Notes: generated from the sequence alone by a model not told the origin. Shown: positions 28,008 to 35,421, numbered from the stretch's first letter. The stretch: 64,000 nt of DNA from JAUIIK01 sp963709995 (GCA_963709995.1 CAVPYN010000008.1:124001-188000); one strand, 5' to 3'. Made by a program: numbers and translations.

Positions 28008-28958
28008 GTGAGTGTGAAGTCGGATGCCTTCATCGATCGCTTCACGGGAAGCTTGCTGGGGATGGCGATTGGCGACGCGCTAGGAGCCGCCCATGCCTAT
28101 CAGTCTCCGATGAGTTCGTCCGCCGATTACCCTCTGGAGTACGAGGTTCGTCACGATTCGTCCGGGGAGATTGAGATCCCCGCCGGGCAGTTCAGCATCA
28201 ACGCCGAGCTTGCGCTGTGTCTGCTTGAGACACTGGTAACGTCGGACGGATTTGTGGACCCCGAACTCGCCACGATGAGGTTTAGCGGAGCGTATCGGCA
28301 GCCGGAGGTCTATCTTGGCGATGATCGAGAGCGGGAGTCTATCGAGCGGGCCGTCGAAGCTGATTCCTTTCAGAGCGGCTACGTACGCGGGGGTGCCAGG
28401 TCTGGAGGCCCGCCCTTACGTGCGATTCCGGTCGCGATGTCCCACTCACTCTCCGATTTGAACCACGCCCTGATCACTCGTGAAGTGCTGAGGTCCGTGC
28501 TGATAACCCATGTGGATCCAACAATTGTGAATGGCGCACTGGCAGTCGCTCATGCGATCAGGTTGGCGATCCGAAACGAGATTCCTGTAAAGATGCTGAT
28601 TCCCGAGGTGCTGGGGATGATCGACGAGGATGATGTGGCCCGCGCGCTACGAGCACACTCGACCGATTCGGAACCGGAGGATGTTGCCGATGTCGTTTCC
28701 ACGGGTCTACGAGCGGTTGTCGAACGGGAGGCGGACTTCGAAGGGTCGATTATCGAAGCGCTGCGGCTGGGCGGCGCAACCCATCTAACGGCTGGTCTTG
28801 CCGGAGGTCTCGCTGGCGCAATCGTGGGGGCGTCGGGGATACCGCCGCGCCTTGTAGATGGGCTGGAAGGGCGGGCGTATGTGTTGATGGCGGCCCCTGC
28901 GTTGCTTCGCACCGCTCAGATGCGCGCCGGGCTGTACTTCCAGCTGCATGTGCGCTGA
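28008..28958 (+). CDS. ADP-ribosylglycohydrolase-fold protein lacking metal ligands
   Basis: A 316-residue all-helical protein of the DraG/ARH family. The N-terminal GSLLGMAIGDALGAAHAY is a strong match to the family start. In active members a TDDT block binds two magnesium ions; here the aligned residues are 63-66 SINA in AGQFSINAELAL. The C-terminal metal motif, normally GGDTDT, reads GGATHLT (255-261). With both sites lost, hydrolysis of ADP-ribosyl bonds by the usual mechanism is unlikely, so it is probably a binding protein. The start is GTG 28008 after GAGGAGG. The HAD gene follows two bases later. Confidence 0.8.
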   Translation: MSVKSDAFIDRFTGSLLGMAIGDALGAAHAYQSPMSSSADYPLEYEVRHDSSGEIEIPAGQFSINAELALCLLETLVTSDGFVDPELATMRFSGAYRQPEVYLGDDRERESIERAVEADSFQSGYVRGGARSGGPPLRAIPVAMSHSLSDLNHALITREVLRSVLITHVDPTIVNGALAVAHAIRLAIRNEIPVKMLIPEVLGMIDEDDVARALRAHSTDSEPEDVADVVSTGLRAVVEREADFEGSIIEALRLGGATHLTAGLAGGLAGAIVGASGIPPRLVDGLEGRAYVLMAAPALLRTAQMRAGLYFQLHVR

Positions 28959-28960
28959 CC

Positions 28961-29641
28961 ATGCACGAGATTGGGGCGGTCATATTCGATCTTGATGGTT
29001 TGCTCGTTGATTCTGAGCCGGTGCAGTTCGCGGCCTGGGATGAATTCGCGAAACGGTATGGTCGCACGCTCAACGCTAGCCTGACTGCGAGGATGTATGG
29101 CACGAGATTGATTGAAGCGTCGGAGTTGGTTTCCCGTGAGTTGGGACTCTCGCTTACCGCGGGGGAAGTTGCCGAAGAGCGCGACCAGTTGTTCTTCAAG
29201 ATGATCACGGGCAACATTGCTCCGAAGCCGGGCGCGCTGCAGTTGCTGGGCACTCTTTCCGCGCGCGGATTCCCGATAGCCCTGGCGACTTCCGGGCACC
29301 GGAGGTACGTCGACGAGGCGTGCAAGAGCGCTGGCATACCCCGGCAATTCGACGTTGAAGTGACGGGCGAGATGGTCGTGCGAGGCAAGCCTGACCCCGA
29401 GACTTTTGTGATGGCAGGAGAACTGCTTGGAGTAGCTCCGAACCGCTGTCTCGTTCTTGAGGACTCCCCACAAGGTGTGGCGGCGGCGCGTGGCGCTGGC
29501 ATGTTCTGCTTCGCAGTCCCTGACAACCATGCTGGAAACAGCGATCTCTCAGCTGCTCACCTCGTGATCGAATCGCTGTTTGACGTTCTTCCCGCCGCGA
29601 GAGCCTACGGATTGCTGCTTTCAGCGTCATCCCAGGGATAG
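28961..29641 (+). CDS. HAD-superfamily hydrolase, beta-phosphoglucomutase-like
   Basis: The 226-residue protein has the HAD motifs in order: the nucleophile in IFDLDGLLVDSEP (DxD at residues 10-12), the threonine/serine motif in ALATSGHRRY, the lysine in GKPDPETF and the acidic motif LVLEDSPQGVAAARGAG. A helical cap follows the first motif, so it belongs to subfamily I (phosphoglycolate phosphatase/beta-phosphoglucomutase). The substrate is unknown. It starts two bases after the preceding gene. Its last 37 bases overlap the convergent phosphoribosyltransferase gene. Confidence 0.9.
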   Translation: MHEIGAVIFDLDGLLVDSEPVQFAAWDEFAKRYGRTLNASLTARMYGTRLIEASELVSRELGLSLTAGEVAEERDQLFFKMITGNIAPKPGALQLLGTLSARGFPIALATSGHRRYVDEACKSAGIPRQFDVEVTGEMVVRGKPDPETFVMAGELLGVAPNRCLVLEDSPQGVAAARGAGMFCFAVPDNHAGNSDLSAAHLVIESLFDVLPAARAYGLLLSASSQG

Positions 29642-30087
29642 ATGATCCACTCGTCGGTCATCTCACCGAAGAAATCTGGATGTTGATCACGGAACTCGGA
29701 ACTGCCGGGCTTGTAGTGAAGCACGGCGACTTCCGCGATGCTCGCGACCGACTGTACCCGGTCCCGAATCGACACGGCGGTCCTTCCGCTATCCCAGACG
29801 TCATCGACGATCAGGACGGCCTGGCCACGCAGGAGGTCGTCGTCCGGAAACTGCCAGAACACCGGTTCGTCAAGGGATGCGCCGGCCCGGGTATGGAACT
29901 GTACGGCCGCCACCATGATGTTTCTCAGGTGAAGACGCTCACTGATGAGACAAGCCGGAACCATCCCGCCGCGAGTAATGACCAGCACGATGTCATATGG
30001 ATCGCTGGGCAGCTTGTCCAGAATGGACTGAACAAGCCATTCGATTTCGTTCCAGTCGAGAATGCGTTTGACGCGTGACTCTGACAT
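29605..30087 (-). CDS. Phosphoribosyltransferase (purine-type PRTase)
   Basis: A 160-residue type I phosphoribosyltransferase. The PRPP-binding loop is VLIVDDVWDSGRTA, and VITRGGMVPACLISERL matches the PPi loop with its flexible neighbour. The protein resembles xanthine/hypoxanthine PRTases of the Gpt type, which salvage purines by joining them to PRPP. The base specificity cannot be fixed. ATG 30087 (MSESRVKR) is the best start; longer frames exist but read into low-complexity sequence. The 3' end overlaps the HAD gene on the opposite strand. Confidence 0.87.
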   Translation of the reverse strand: MSESRVKRILDWNEIEWLVQSILDKLPSDPYDIVLVITRGGMVPACLISERLHLRNIMVAAVQFHTRAGASLDEPVFWQFPDDDLLRGQAVLIVDDVWDSGRTAVSIRDRVQSVASIAEVAVLHYKPGSSEFRDQHPDFFGEMTDEWIIYPWDDAESSNP

Positions 30088-30174
30088 TGGCCTACACCGC
30101 ACAATTCGTCTTGGGCCGCACCGGTGTCCAGCGACCATGTGAGTGACCGTGCTGGAGTCACACCTGGTGGGTGC

Positions 30175-30216
30175 TATCATTTTCAGGCGGCCGAGGCAGG
30201 ATTCCGCCTCGGCCGC
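30175..30216 (+). promoter_or_regulatory. Candidate dnaJ promoter box and 5' leader hairpin
   Basis: A TATCAT -10-like box (30175-30180) is followed by a perfect 11-pair inverted repeat GCGGCCGAGGC/GCCTCGGCCGC (30187-30197 and 30206-30216, loop of eight). If transcription starts about seven bases after the box, the dnaJ mRNA would begin with this hairpin, 45 bases before the ATG. No clear -35 is present. There is no CIRCE here, so dnaJ is not under HrcA in the usual way. Confidence 0.4.
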
Positions 30217-30261
30217 GTTGATTTCGATAAAGCATACGAGATTATCCAGGGCAATCAGAAC

Positions 30262-31383
30262 ATGTCAGCCAAGCGAGACTATTATCAGGTGCTGGGCGTC
30301 AACCGCGATGCTGAAACCGCGGAGATTCGGCGTGCCTACCGGCGACTAGCTCGGGAGTACCACCCGGATGTCAACAGCGACGCAGGCGCCGAAGACAAAT
30401 TCAAGGAAGTTACCGAAGCATATGAGATTCTGAGTGACGCGGACCGCCGGGCGGCCTATGACCGGTTCGGTCATGCCGCATTTGAGCCAGGTGGTCGCGC
30501 AGGAGACCCATTCGATTTTGGTGGGCAGTCACCGTTCGGAGATATCTTCGAGTCTTTTTTCGGCGGATTCGCGCGGCAGTCGAGACGACAGTCCGTGCGG
30601 CGCGGCGCGGACGTGAGGGCGACCCTGAATCTGACCTTTGAAGAAGCAGTCTTTGGCGTCGACAAAGAGATCGAATTCACGCGATTTGAGCCATGTGACA
30701 GTTGCGGCGGTAGTCGCATGGAGGGCGGCGCAACACCTCCGCGCTGTCCACAGTGCAATGGATCGGGAGAGATGCGGAGGGTTCAGCAGACGATCCTCGG
30801 GCAAGTCATGACCTCCATGCCCTGTGACCGTTGCGGCGGCGCAGGGATCGAGATCACCGATCCCTGCAAGACATGCTCTGGACGCGGCCGGATCCCGAAG
30901 TCAACAACGATCGAGGTCTCGGTGCCGGCGGGCGTCGACGAACAGTCAACCCTGCGACTCAATGGCCAGGGTGAACAGGTTGCTGATGGAGTTCCGGGCA
31001 ATCTGCTTGTGACCTTGAGAATCACCGAGCACGAGCAACTGAAACGATCGGGAACGAATATTCTCTTCGACTTGCCTCTGAATGTAGCTCAGGCGACGTT
31101 GGGCACGGAGATCGAAGTACCAACGGTAGAGGGACCGGTCGCGTTGACGATTCCGGCGGGAACGCAACCGATGCAGCAGTTTCGCCTGCGAGGCAAGGGC
31201 GTGCCGGATATGCGGGGACGCAGTCGTGGAGATCAACTCGTTACGGTTCATGTCGTCGTGCCGACGGAATTGAACTCGCGACAGCGTGAGTTGTTCGAGG
31301 AACTGGCGGGCGGCCTGGGCGAGGCGCGAATGCCAAAGGATCGTGGATTCTTCTCCAAAGTGAAGGATGCCCTGGGCGTCTAG
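30262..31383 (+). CDS. dnaJ: Chaperone DnaJ
   Basis: Full-length Hsp40 of 373 residues. The J domain is at the N-terminus (DYYQVLGVNRDAE, with HPD in YHPDVNSD), followed by a Gly/Phe-rich region (FGGQSPFGDIFESFFGGF). The zinc domain has four repeats: CDSCGGSR, CPQCNGSG, CDRCGGAG and CKTCSGRG. The C-terminal substrate domain has the usual LRLRGKGVPD-type segment. It works with DnaK (11540-13461) and GrpE. ATG 30262 (MSAKRDYY) is the natural start; the frame is open further upstream but without conserved sequence. Confidence 0.97.
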   Translation: MSAKRDYYQVLGVNRDAETAEIRRAYRRLAREYHPDVNSDAGAEDKFKEVTEAYEILSDADRRAAYDRFGHAAFEPGGRAGDPFDFGGQSPFGDIFESFFGGFARQSRRQSVRRGADVRATLNLTFEEAVFGVDKEIEFTRFEPCDSCGGSRMEGGATPPRCPQCNGSGEMRRVQQTILGQVMTSMPCDRCGGAGIEITDPCKTCSGRGRIPKSTTIEVSVPAGVDEQSTLRLNGQGEQVADGVPGNLLVTLRITEHEQLKRSGTNILFDLPLNVAQATLGTEIEVPTVEGPVALTIPAGTQPMQQFRLRGKGVPDMRGRSRGDQLVTVHVVVPTELNSRQRELFEELAGGLGEARMPKDRGFFSKVKDALGV

Positions 31384-31399
31384 GCCCCTGAGCGGGGAG

Positions 31400-32047
31400 T
31401 TAGAATACTCCCGGAACCAGCCTGTAGTTCACGCGTGCAGCGTAGTCGCGATACTCCGGATCTTCCATCAGTACAGTTTCCTCGGCGAAGATCCTTCGAA
31501 TCTGGAAGGTCATGACCACGGCGAGCACGGCCGCATTCCAGATGGAGAACGACGCCAGAATGTAGGCGACGTAGCTGATGAAGTAGGATGCATAAATCGG
31601 GTGGCGCACGATGCTGTAAGCTCCGGTCGTCTTAACCCCACGATTCGCGGCCACAAGACCAAAGCTCCGACCCAGATACACGGTGGCGATGATCGACAGC
31701 GCGGCGCCTACGACTCCAAGAACTGCGTAGAACCCGTCCAGCCCAAAGAGATCGTTGCTGTTTGGACGGAGCAGCAGCGCGCCGAATGTTCCTAGAATCG
31801 CCGCCAACCACGCTCCGGCGGATGTTGCCGATGTCTTGGGCCGCCGGCGGATGAGGAAGAGGACAACGAGTACGCTTTCCTGAATGGCAAAGCCCAGCCC
31901 CTTTAGCTGTCCATGGTCGAGCCAGTACTGGAAGTGCAGGACGCAGAATGTCGCGAGCAAGAGCATCGGCACCGCTGAACTGAGAATGTGCCAGGCAAAC
32001 TGGCGAAGGTCCCCGCCGACTTCCACCTTTGCTTGCGTTTGAGCCAC
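31400..32047 (-). CDS. Integral membrane methyltransferase-like protein (ICMT/PEMT family)
   Basis: The 215-residue protein has about six hydrophobic segments. Its C-terminal part contains GAYSIVRHPIYASYF and EDPEYRDYAARVNYRLVP, the signature of the isoprenylcysteine carboxyl methyltransferase/phospholipid methyltransferase group, which binds S-adenosylmethionine at the membrane. The acceptor is unknown; bacterial members often act on lipids or remain uncharacterised. The start is GTG 32047. Its stop is 16 bases from the dnaJ stop on the other strand. Confidence 0.8.
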   Translation of the reverse strand: MAQTQAKVEVGGDLRQFAWHILSSAVPMLLLATFCVLHFQYWLDHGQLKGLGFAIQESVLVVLFLIRRRPKTSATSAGAWLAAILGTFGALLLRPNSNDLFGLDGFYAVLGVVGAALSIIATVYLGRSFGLVAANRGVKTTGAYSIVRHPIYASYFISYVAYILASFSIWNAAVLAVVMTFQIRRIFAEETVLMEDPEYRDYAARVNYRLVPGVF

Positions 32048-32126
32048 TGAATCGTCCGTTTCCAGGCATCCAAGAGCCAGTCACTAGCAATGTCCGGTCG
32101 GCACGCGTTGACGCGCAAGCCAATAG

Positions 32127-32163
32127 AAAAGGCCTGCGACCCAATGTAGAGATGGTCGCAGGC
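32127..32163 (-). terminator. Rho-independent terminator of pilin gene 1
   Basis: A ten-pair stem GCCTGCGACC/GGTCGCAGGC (32132-32141 and 32154-32163) lies 33 bases after the stop of the first pilin gene. On the minus strand it is followed by CTTTTCT. Confidence 0.75.
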
Positions 32164-32196
32164 AACTACAGCGAAGATGGATAACCAATAAACCTA

Positions 32197-32349
32197 CTAG
32201 AACGCGGAGCCAAAGCTGCCTATCAAGCTACCAAGTGCGGAGCCGAACGCTGTCACGCCCCCCACCACGGCGATAGCTACAAGTAGGATGATGAGTGAAT
32301 ACTCAACGAGTCCTTGCCCGCTCTCGCGCTTCCGTTTTCGACTGCACAT
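32197..32349 (-). CDS. Flp/Fap-type pilin, copy 1 (50 residues)
   Basis: A short gene encoding a basic head (MCSRKRKRES), the prepilin motif GQGLVEYSLI with the +5 glutamate followed by tyrosine, and one hydrophobic helix rich in Ile, Val and Gly. This is the layout of Flp major pilins of the Tad system, cleaved by a prepilin peptidase after the glycine before QGLVEY. An AGGAGG site lies seven bases before ATG 32349. It differs from the two downstream copies, being lysine/arginine-rich at its head and ending GSFGSAF. It has its own terminator. Confidence 0.88.
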   Translation of the reverse strand: MCSRKRKRESGQGLVEYSLIILLVAIAVVGGVTAFGSALGSLIGSFGSAF

Positions 32350-32391
32350 GTACAGCCTCCTCTCGCGTTCGCGGTGAGATGCTGTGCTGAA

Positions 32392-32417
32392 GGGGAGTCC
32401 TGGTCCCAGGACTCCCC
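32392..32417 (-). terminator. Hairpin after pilin gene 2
   Basis: A perfect 12-pair palindrome GGGGAGTCCTGG/CCAGGACTCCCC with two central bases lies 24 bases beyond the stop of pilin copy 2. It has no long T tract on the minus strand (only TTC), so it may terminate weakly or protect the 3' end of the mRNA. Confidence 0.6.
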
Positions 32418-32440
32418 CACGCTAGCATGGGCCGTACCGG

Positions 32441-32620
32441 CTACGCGCCGGAGAGAGTACCGGTGATGCTCGAGAAGACGGAGGTGAGACCGCCGGTCAG
32501 CGCCGTGAGGCCACCAATGACGGCAATCGAAACCAGAGCGATGATGAGCGCGTACTCAACCAGGCCCTGTCCCTCTTCGTCGCGGCGAGCGTCGAGATAA
32601 GCCATGAGATACTGAACCAC
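32441..32620 (-). CDS. Flp-type pilin, copy 2 (59 residues)
   Basis: The mature-type pilin is preceded by a short charged leader ending DEEG. Cleavage before QGLVEYALI is predicted from the Flp consensus. One hydrophobic helix follows, then a Thr/Ser/Gly tail (LTSVFSSITGTLSGA). GTG 32620 is chosen because AAAGGAG lies seven bases upstream; an in-frame ATG at 32605 has no ribosome site. The protein is almost identical to copy 3 (one Ser/Ala difference in the helix), and the genes lie in duplicated units. No Tad secretion genes are nearby. Confidence 0.9.
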   Translation of the reverse strand: MVQYLMAYLDARRDEEGQGLVEYALIIALVSIAVIGGLTALTGGLTSVFSSITGTLSGA

Positions 32621-33202
32621 GGTGGGCTCCTTTCGGTGCGCCGGAATTAGGGTACGTCGGCGCACGATCACTGCGAAACAACCTGACCCGAGAATTGGTC
32701 CCGGAATGCGCTGGGTCTTGACGCTCCTCCGGTGTCTGCGAGTAACCCGCTGACAGTTACCACTCTATGGCGGGATATGAGAAACCGGAATAGTGCATAG
32801 ATCCCGTTACCCGGTTGCCGGTAGTACCACGAGGTCCAGGTACGCGTGTCGGTGTGGTGCCACCTAGAGGGTGAAGCAGCATCGCCGATGTTGAGCTGCC
32901 GCGAACTCCATGTGGGAGGAAAGGCTGTAGTCACTTCAACTGCGTTGGTCGGGTGCAAGCTGTTTCTGCAACGGGCAACTGCGTCGATGTCTCGTGAGTC
33001 GAGTGAAGGCGCTTGGAGATCCACGGTGTGATGAAAGCTTCTGTGCTGCAACTCGCAGTGTGCGACGCAAAGATGAAAGTATTGAGCAAGGCGGAGGTTC
33101 CAACGTCGTTCCAGCTTAGAGGTCATGGCTTGGACGCCAGGGGTGGATCCCGAAGGGATGTGCAGGATGTCTAGTGGCAATTGAACCTCAGGGCAACAAA
33201 CC
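32621..33202. other. Non-coding spacer between the two duplicated pilin genes
   Basis: About 580 bases without a convincing gene. The first 147 bases belong to repeat unit A and hold the leader hairpin of pilin copy 2. The rest has open frames on both strands, but none has a ribosome site, a plausible composition or a recognisable domain. The promoter of pilin copy 2 must lie here; I could not identify clear -35 and -10 boxes. Confidence 0.6.
32636..32665 (-). promoter_or_regulatory. Leader hairpin of pilin copy 2
   Basis: GTGCGCCG/CGGCGCAC (32636-32643 and 32658-32665) forms an eight-pair stem with a 14-base loop. On the mRNA it ends about three bases before the AAAGGAG ribosome site. The same structure precedes copy 3 unchanged, which suggests a role in translation or mRNA stability. 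Confidence 0.6.
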
Positions 33203-33238
33203 AAAAAAGCGGGGAAGCCCTGGCACCAGGGCTTCCCC
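33203..33238 (-). terminator. Rho-independent terminator of pilin gene 3
   Basis: A 13-pair stem GGGGAAGCCCTGG/CCAGGGCTTCCCC (33211-33223 and 33226-33238) lies 19 bases after the stop of pilin copy 3. On the minus strand it is followed by GCTTTTTTGG, a classical terminator tail. Confidence 0.9.
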
Positions 33239-33257
33239 GTGACATCGGACGTACCGG

Positions 33258-33437
33258 CTACGCGCCGGAGAGAGTACCGGTGATGCTCGAGAAGACGGAG
33301 GTGAGTCCGCCGGTCAGCGCCGTGAGGCCACCAATGACGGCGATTGCGACGAGTGCGATGATGAGCGCGTACTCAACCAGACCCTGTCCCTCTTCGTCGC
33401 GGCGAGCGTCGAGATAAGCCATAAGATACTGAACCAC
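33258..33437 (-). CDS. Flp-type pilin, copy 3 (59 residues)
   Basis: This matches copy 2 in head, prepilin motif, hydrophobic helix and tail. GTG 33437 follows the same AAAGGAG site. Because it has an independent leader and its own strong terminator, it is probably expressed as a monocistronic mRNA. Flp pilins polymerise into thin adhesive fibres after export by the Tad machinery; none of that machinery is encoded in this window, so assembly would depend on genes elsewhere. Confidence 0.9.
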   Translation of the reverse strand: MVQYLMAYLDARRDEEGQGLVEYALIIALVAIAVIGGLTALTGGLTSVFSSITGTLSGA

Positions 33438-33452
33438 GATGGGCTCCTTTCG

Positions 33453-33482
33453 GTGCGCCGGAATTAGGGTACGTCGGCGCAC
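33453..33482 (-). promoter_or_regulatory. Leader hairpin of pilin copy 3
   Basis: The eight-pair stem GTGCGCCG/CGGCGCAC (33453-33460 and 33475-33482) is identical in both arms and loop position to the one before pilin copy 2, and it lies directly upstream of the ribosome site. Confidence 0.6.
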
Positions 33483-33585
33483 GATCACTGCGAAACAACC
33501 TGACCCGAGAAATGGTCCCGGAATGCGCTGGGTCCTGGCGCTCTTCCGGCGCCTGCGGGCGACCCCGCTGACGGTTCCCACTCTA

Positions 33586-34138
33586 AGATCGAATTCCGAA
33601 TTCTTGAATAGTGCTTAGATCCTATTGTTGTACGTGCTTTGGTACCAGCGTACGAGGTCCTTGAATTCAGTGGGCTGAGCGCTGCTCCATGCCTGCGTTC
33701 GACGCATCGCGTCGCGACTACTGGGAATGAAAATCAATCTAATCGACTACGCATGAGCTACGGGCCCGCCAGATGGACAGGAATGAGGAATGCATATGGA
33801 ACGGACGATGATATGCGCCGAGGACAAACAGAGACGCGACGCCAGCAAAGAAGCAGCGTTCAAGGTGGACCCCAGCCAATTACGGTCGGCGGGGAGGATG
33901 TTGACTCACCTGGGTAGGCGCAATGCGCGCTGCCGATTCGGACCCTGATCCAACCCGTCGATTACGCTCTTCTACGACGACATTGATGGTGAATTGCTGA
34001 CTCGTGGTCGCCATTCCTTGAAGGGATAGGGCTCGTCCCTGCCCGGCCCGGAGGCCGCATACGTACGCGGGCAGGAACGAGCCCTATCCCTTCGATAGCC
34101 CCAGACATCTTCTGATTTCATTGTTTCCGGACGACGGT
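33586..34138. other. Intergenic region with one long inverted repeat
   Basis: About 550 bases between pilin copy 3 and the DegS-like gene. Short open frames are present, but none has a supported start or recognisable product. The only structure seen is the 26-base inverted repeat at 34020-34093. The promoter for pilin copy 3 should lie in the first 100 bases but was not resolved. Confidence 0.6.
34020..34093. repeat. 26-base inverted repeat (long hairpin)
   Basis: The left arm 34020-34045 and right arm 34068-34093 are complementary over 26 positions with a single mismatch (a G-U pair on the minus-strand RNA), around a 22-base loop. It sits 45 bases after the stop of the DegS-like gene. There is no T tract, so it may be a factor-independent roadblock, an mRNA 3' stabiliser or a small palindromic repeat element of the genome. 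Confidence 0.8.
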
Positions 34139-35224
34139 CTAGGAGTTCATGAGCGGTATGACAATGCTCAGACGCTCTCCATCTGACAGTGCTTCACGCT
34201 GCAGCGACGCGTTGATCAGGTCAAGGGTCTCCTCGGTGTATGAATCCTCGATGAAGCTTCCAACGCGCGCGTGACCATCCGGACCGATTGACGTGGCGTC
34301 GAGACGAATGACCAGCTGCGCGTCTTCGGATTGCACAGTAATTTCAACCACCGTCGATTGGCCACTGGCCACAAGAGCGCTGAGACCACCCTGGATCAAC
34401 CTGAAGAGGGTAATGCGCAAATGACCCTCGAGCCCTTCATCCCGATCGGTCCCATTGAGGGTAATCTTCGCGCCAGTTTCCCGTGAGAAGTCTGTCGCAT
34501 ATCTTCGAAGTGTCGAGAGAAGTCCCAGTTCATCGATAACCAGCGGGCGCATCTCAAAGATCGATCGACGGATGTCGAGGAGGGATTCACTTGCCAGATG
34601 CTCGATCGCCGCGATTTCTTCTCCCAGCAGTTCCGGCGCCCGTTCCGCGACGCGCTCCAGTATTTGGGTGCGCAGAACAACGTTGGACATTACCTGGGCT
34701 GGTCCATCGGTCAAGTCCTGAGCCACCCGGGCCCGTTCGCGTTCTCTGGTTTCGATCACGCGTACATTCAGGTCGAAGTCATTCGCTGGGCCGCCGCTTC
34801 CAGGGAGGATGCGCGTCCTATCCTCGCCTGCTTCAACTTCGAACTGGTCCTGGTTGATCTCTGCCAAGTCGAGAAGAATCCTGAGCTTCTGCTGGAGGCC
34901 GGTAATTGAGTCGCGTCGCGATTCGAGCTGTTCGATCTGGCTACGCATCATGAACAATCGCATCTGCACCTCGTGGGCCGCGACGAACGCATCCCGGATC
35001 TCCGATCGTGAAAAGGATTCGAGGCTCGATTCCATTTCACGGAGTTTTGCGCTCTGTTGGCTCTCTCTCTGGGATAATCTATCGATTTCTTGCTGTGTCT
35101 GGCGGAGCAATAGGTCGATTTCCTGGATCGCCTGTGTACTGCGGGTAAGTTCTTCCCGGCATTCAACGGCGAGCGATGTCAATCGATCGACAAACTCCTG
35201 CGTCTGGGGCGGCGGTAGTGACAT
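34139..35224 (-). CDS. DegS-like sensor kinase homologue lacking the phospho-accepting histidine
   Basis: A 361-residue cytosolic protein. Residues 10-125 form the long coiled coil typical of the DegS sensory domain. A HisKA_3-type dimerisation helix follows (RERERARVAQDLTDGPAQVMSN). Active DegS-type kinases read LHDGPAQ at this point; here it is LTDGPAQ, with Thr172 in place of the histidine. The ATPase-like C-terminus (from about 270) lacks the usual N-box asparagines, reading IQGGLSALVAS. The frame is continuous, so this is not an indel effect. It may be a signalling scaffold or pseudokinase. ATG 35224 is the sensible start. No response regulator lies beside it. Confidence 0.8.
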   Translation of the reverse strand: MSLPPPQTQEFVDRLTSLAVECREELTRSTQAIQEIDLLLRQTQQEIDRLSQRESQQSAKLREMESSLESFSRSEIRDAFVAAHEVQMRLFMMRSQIEQLESRRDSITGLQQKLRILLDLAEINQDQFEVEAGEDRTRILPGSGGPANDFDLNVRVIETRERERARVAQDLTDGPAQVMSNVVLRTQILERVAERAPELLGEEIAAIEHLASESLLDIRRSIFEMRPLVIDELGLLSTLRRYATDFSRETGAKITLNGTDRDEGLEGHLRITLFRLIQGGLSALVASGQSTVVEITVQSEDAQLVIRLDATSIGPDGHARVGSFIEDSYTEETLDLINASLQREALSDGERLSIVIPLMNS

Positions 35225-35421
35225 GATCAATCCTGTCGACTGAGCGGTCGCCCTCTCACCGGGCGCCGGGCGCGCGAATCTGATACAGAGATTAGTGCCG
35301 GAATCGCCCGTATCCAACGGGATATTCGTCCTGAATGCATCGCCTTGGGCAAGGTGAGTGTACGTACAAAGGGGCGTCGTCGTTTGGCGCTCGAATATAA
35401 CGTAGGATAGACTCGGATTAT

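Larger units (their letters stand above)
32433..32767. repeat. Direct repeat unit A (pilin gene plus leader)
   Basis: This 335-base unit matches 33250-33585 at a constant offset of 817, with only scattered base differences and one single-base indel. It covers the whole pilin gene, its ribosome site, the leader hairpin and about 100 bases further upstream. Flanking sequences on both sides, including the two terminators, are unrelated between the copies. Confidence 0.92.
33250..33585. repeat. Direct repeat unit B (pilin gene plus leader)
   Basis: Second copy of the unit at 32433-32767, in the same orientation. The pilin coding part and the 75 bases before it are the best conserved; the distal 80 bases diverge more, as expected for an older duplication under selection on the gene and leader. 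Confidence 0.92.

Noticed and set aside
32668..33204. A 178-residue minus-strand open frame between the pilin copies
   Set aside because: It crosses the repeat border, has no credible start site and shows no folded-protein pattern; the stretch is kept as non-coding.
33639..33917. Small plus-strand open frame after pilin copy 3
   Set aside because: No ribosome site, low-complexity composition and no partner gene.
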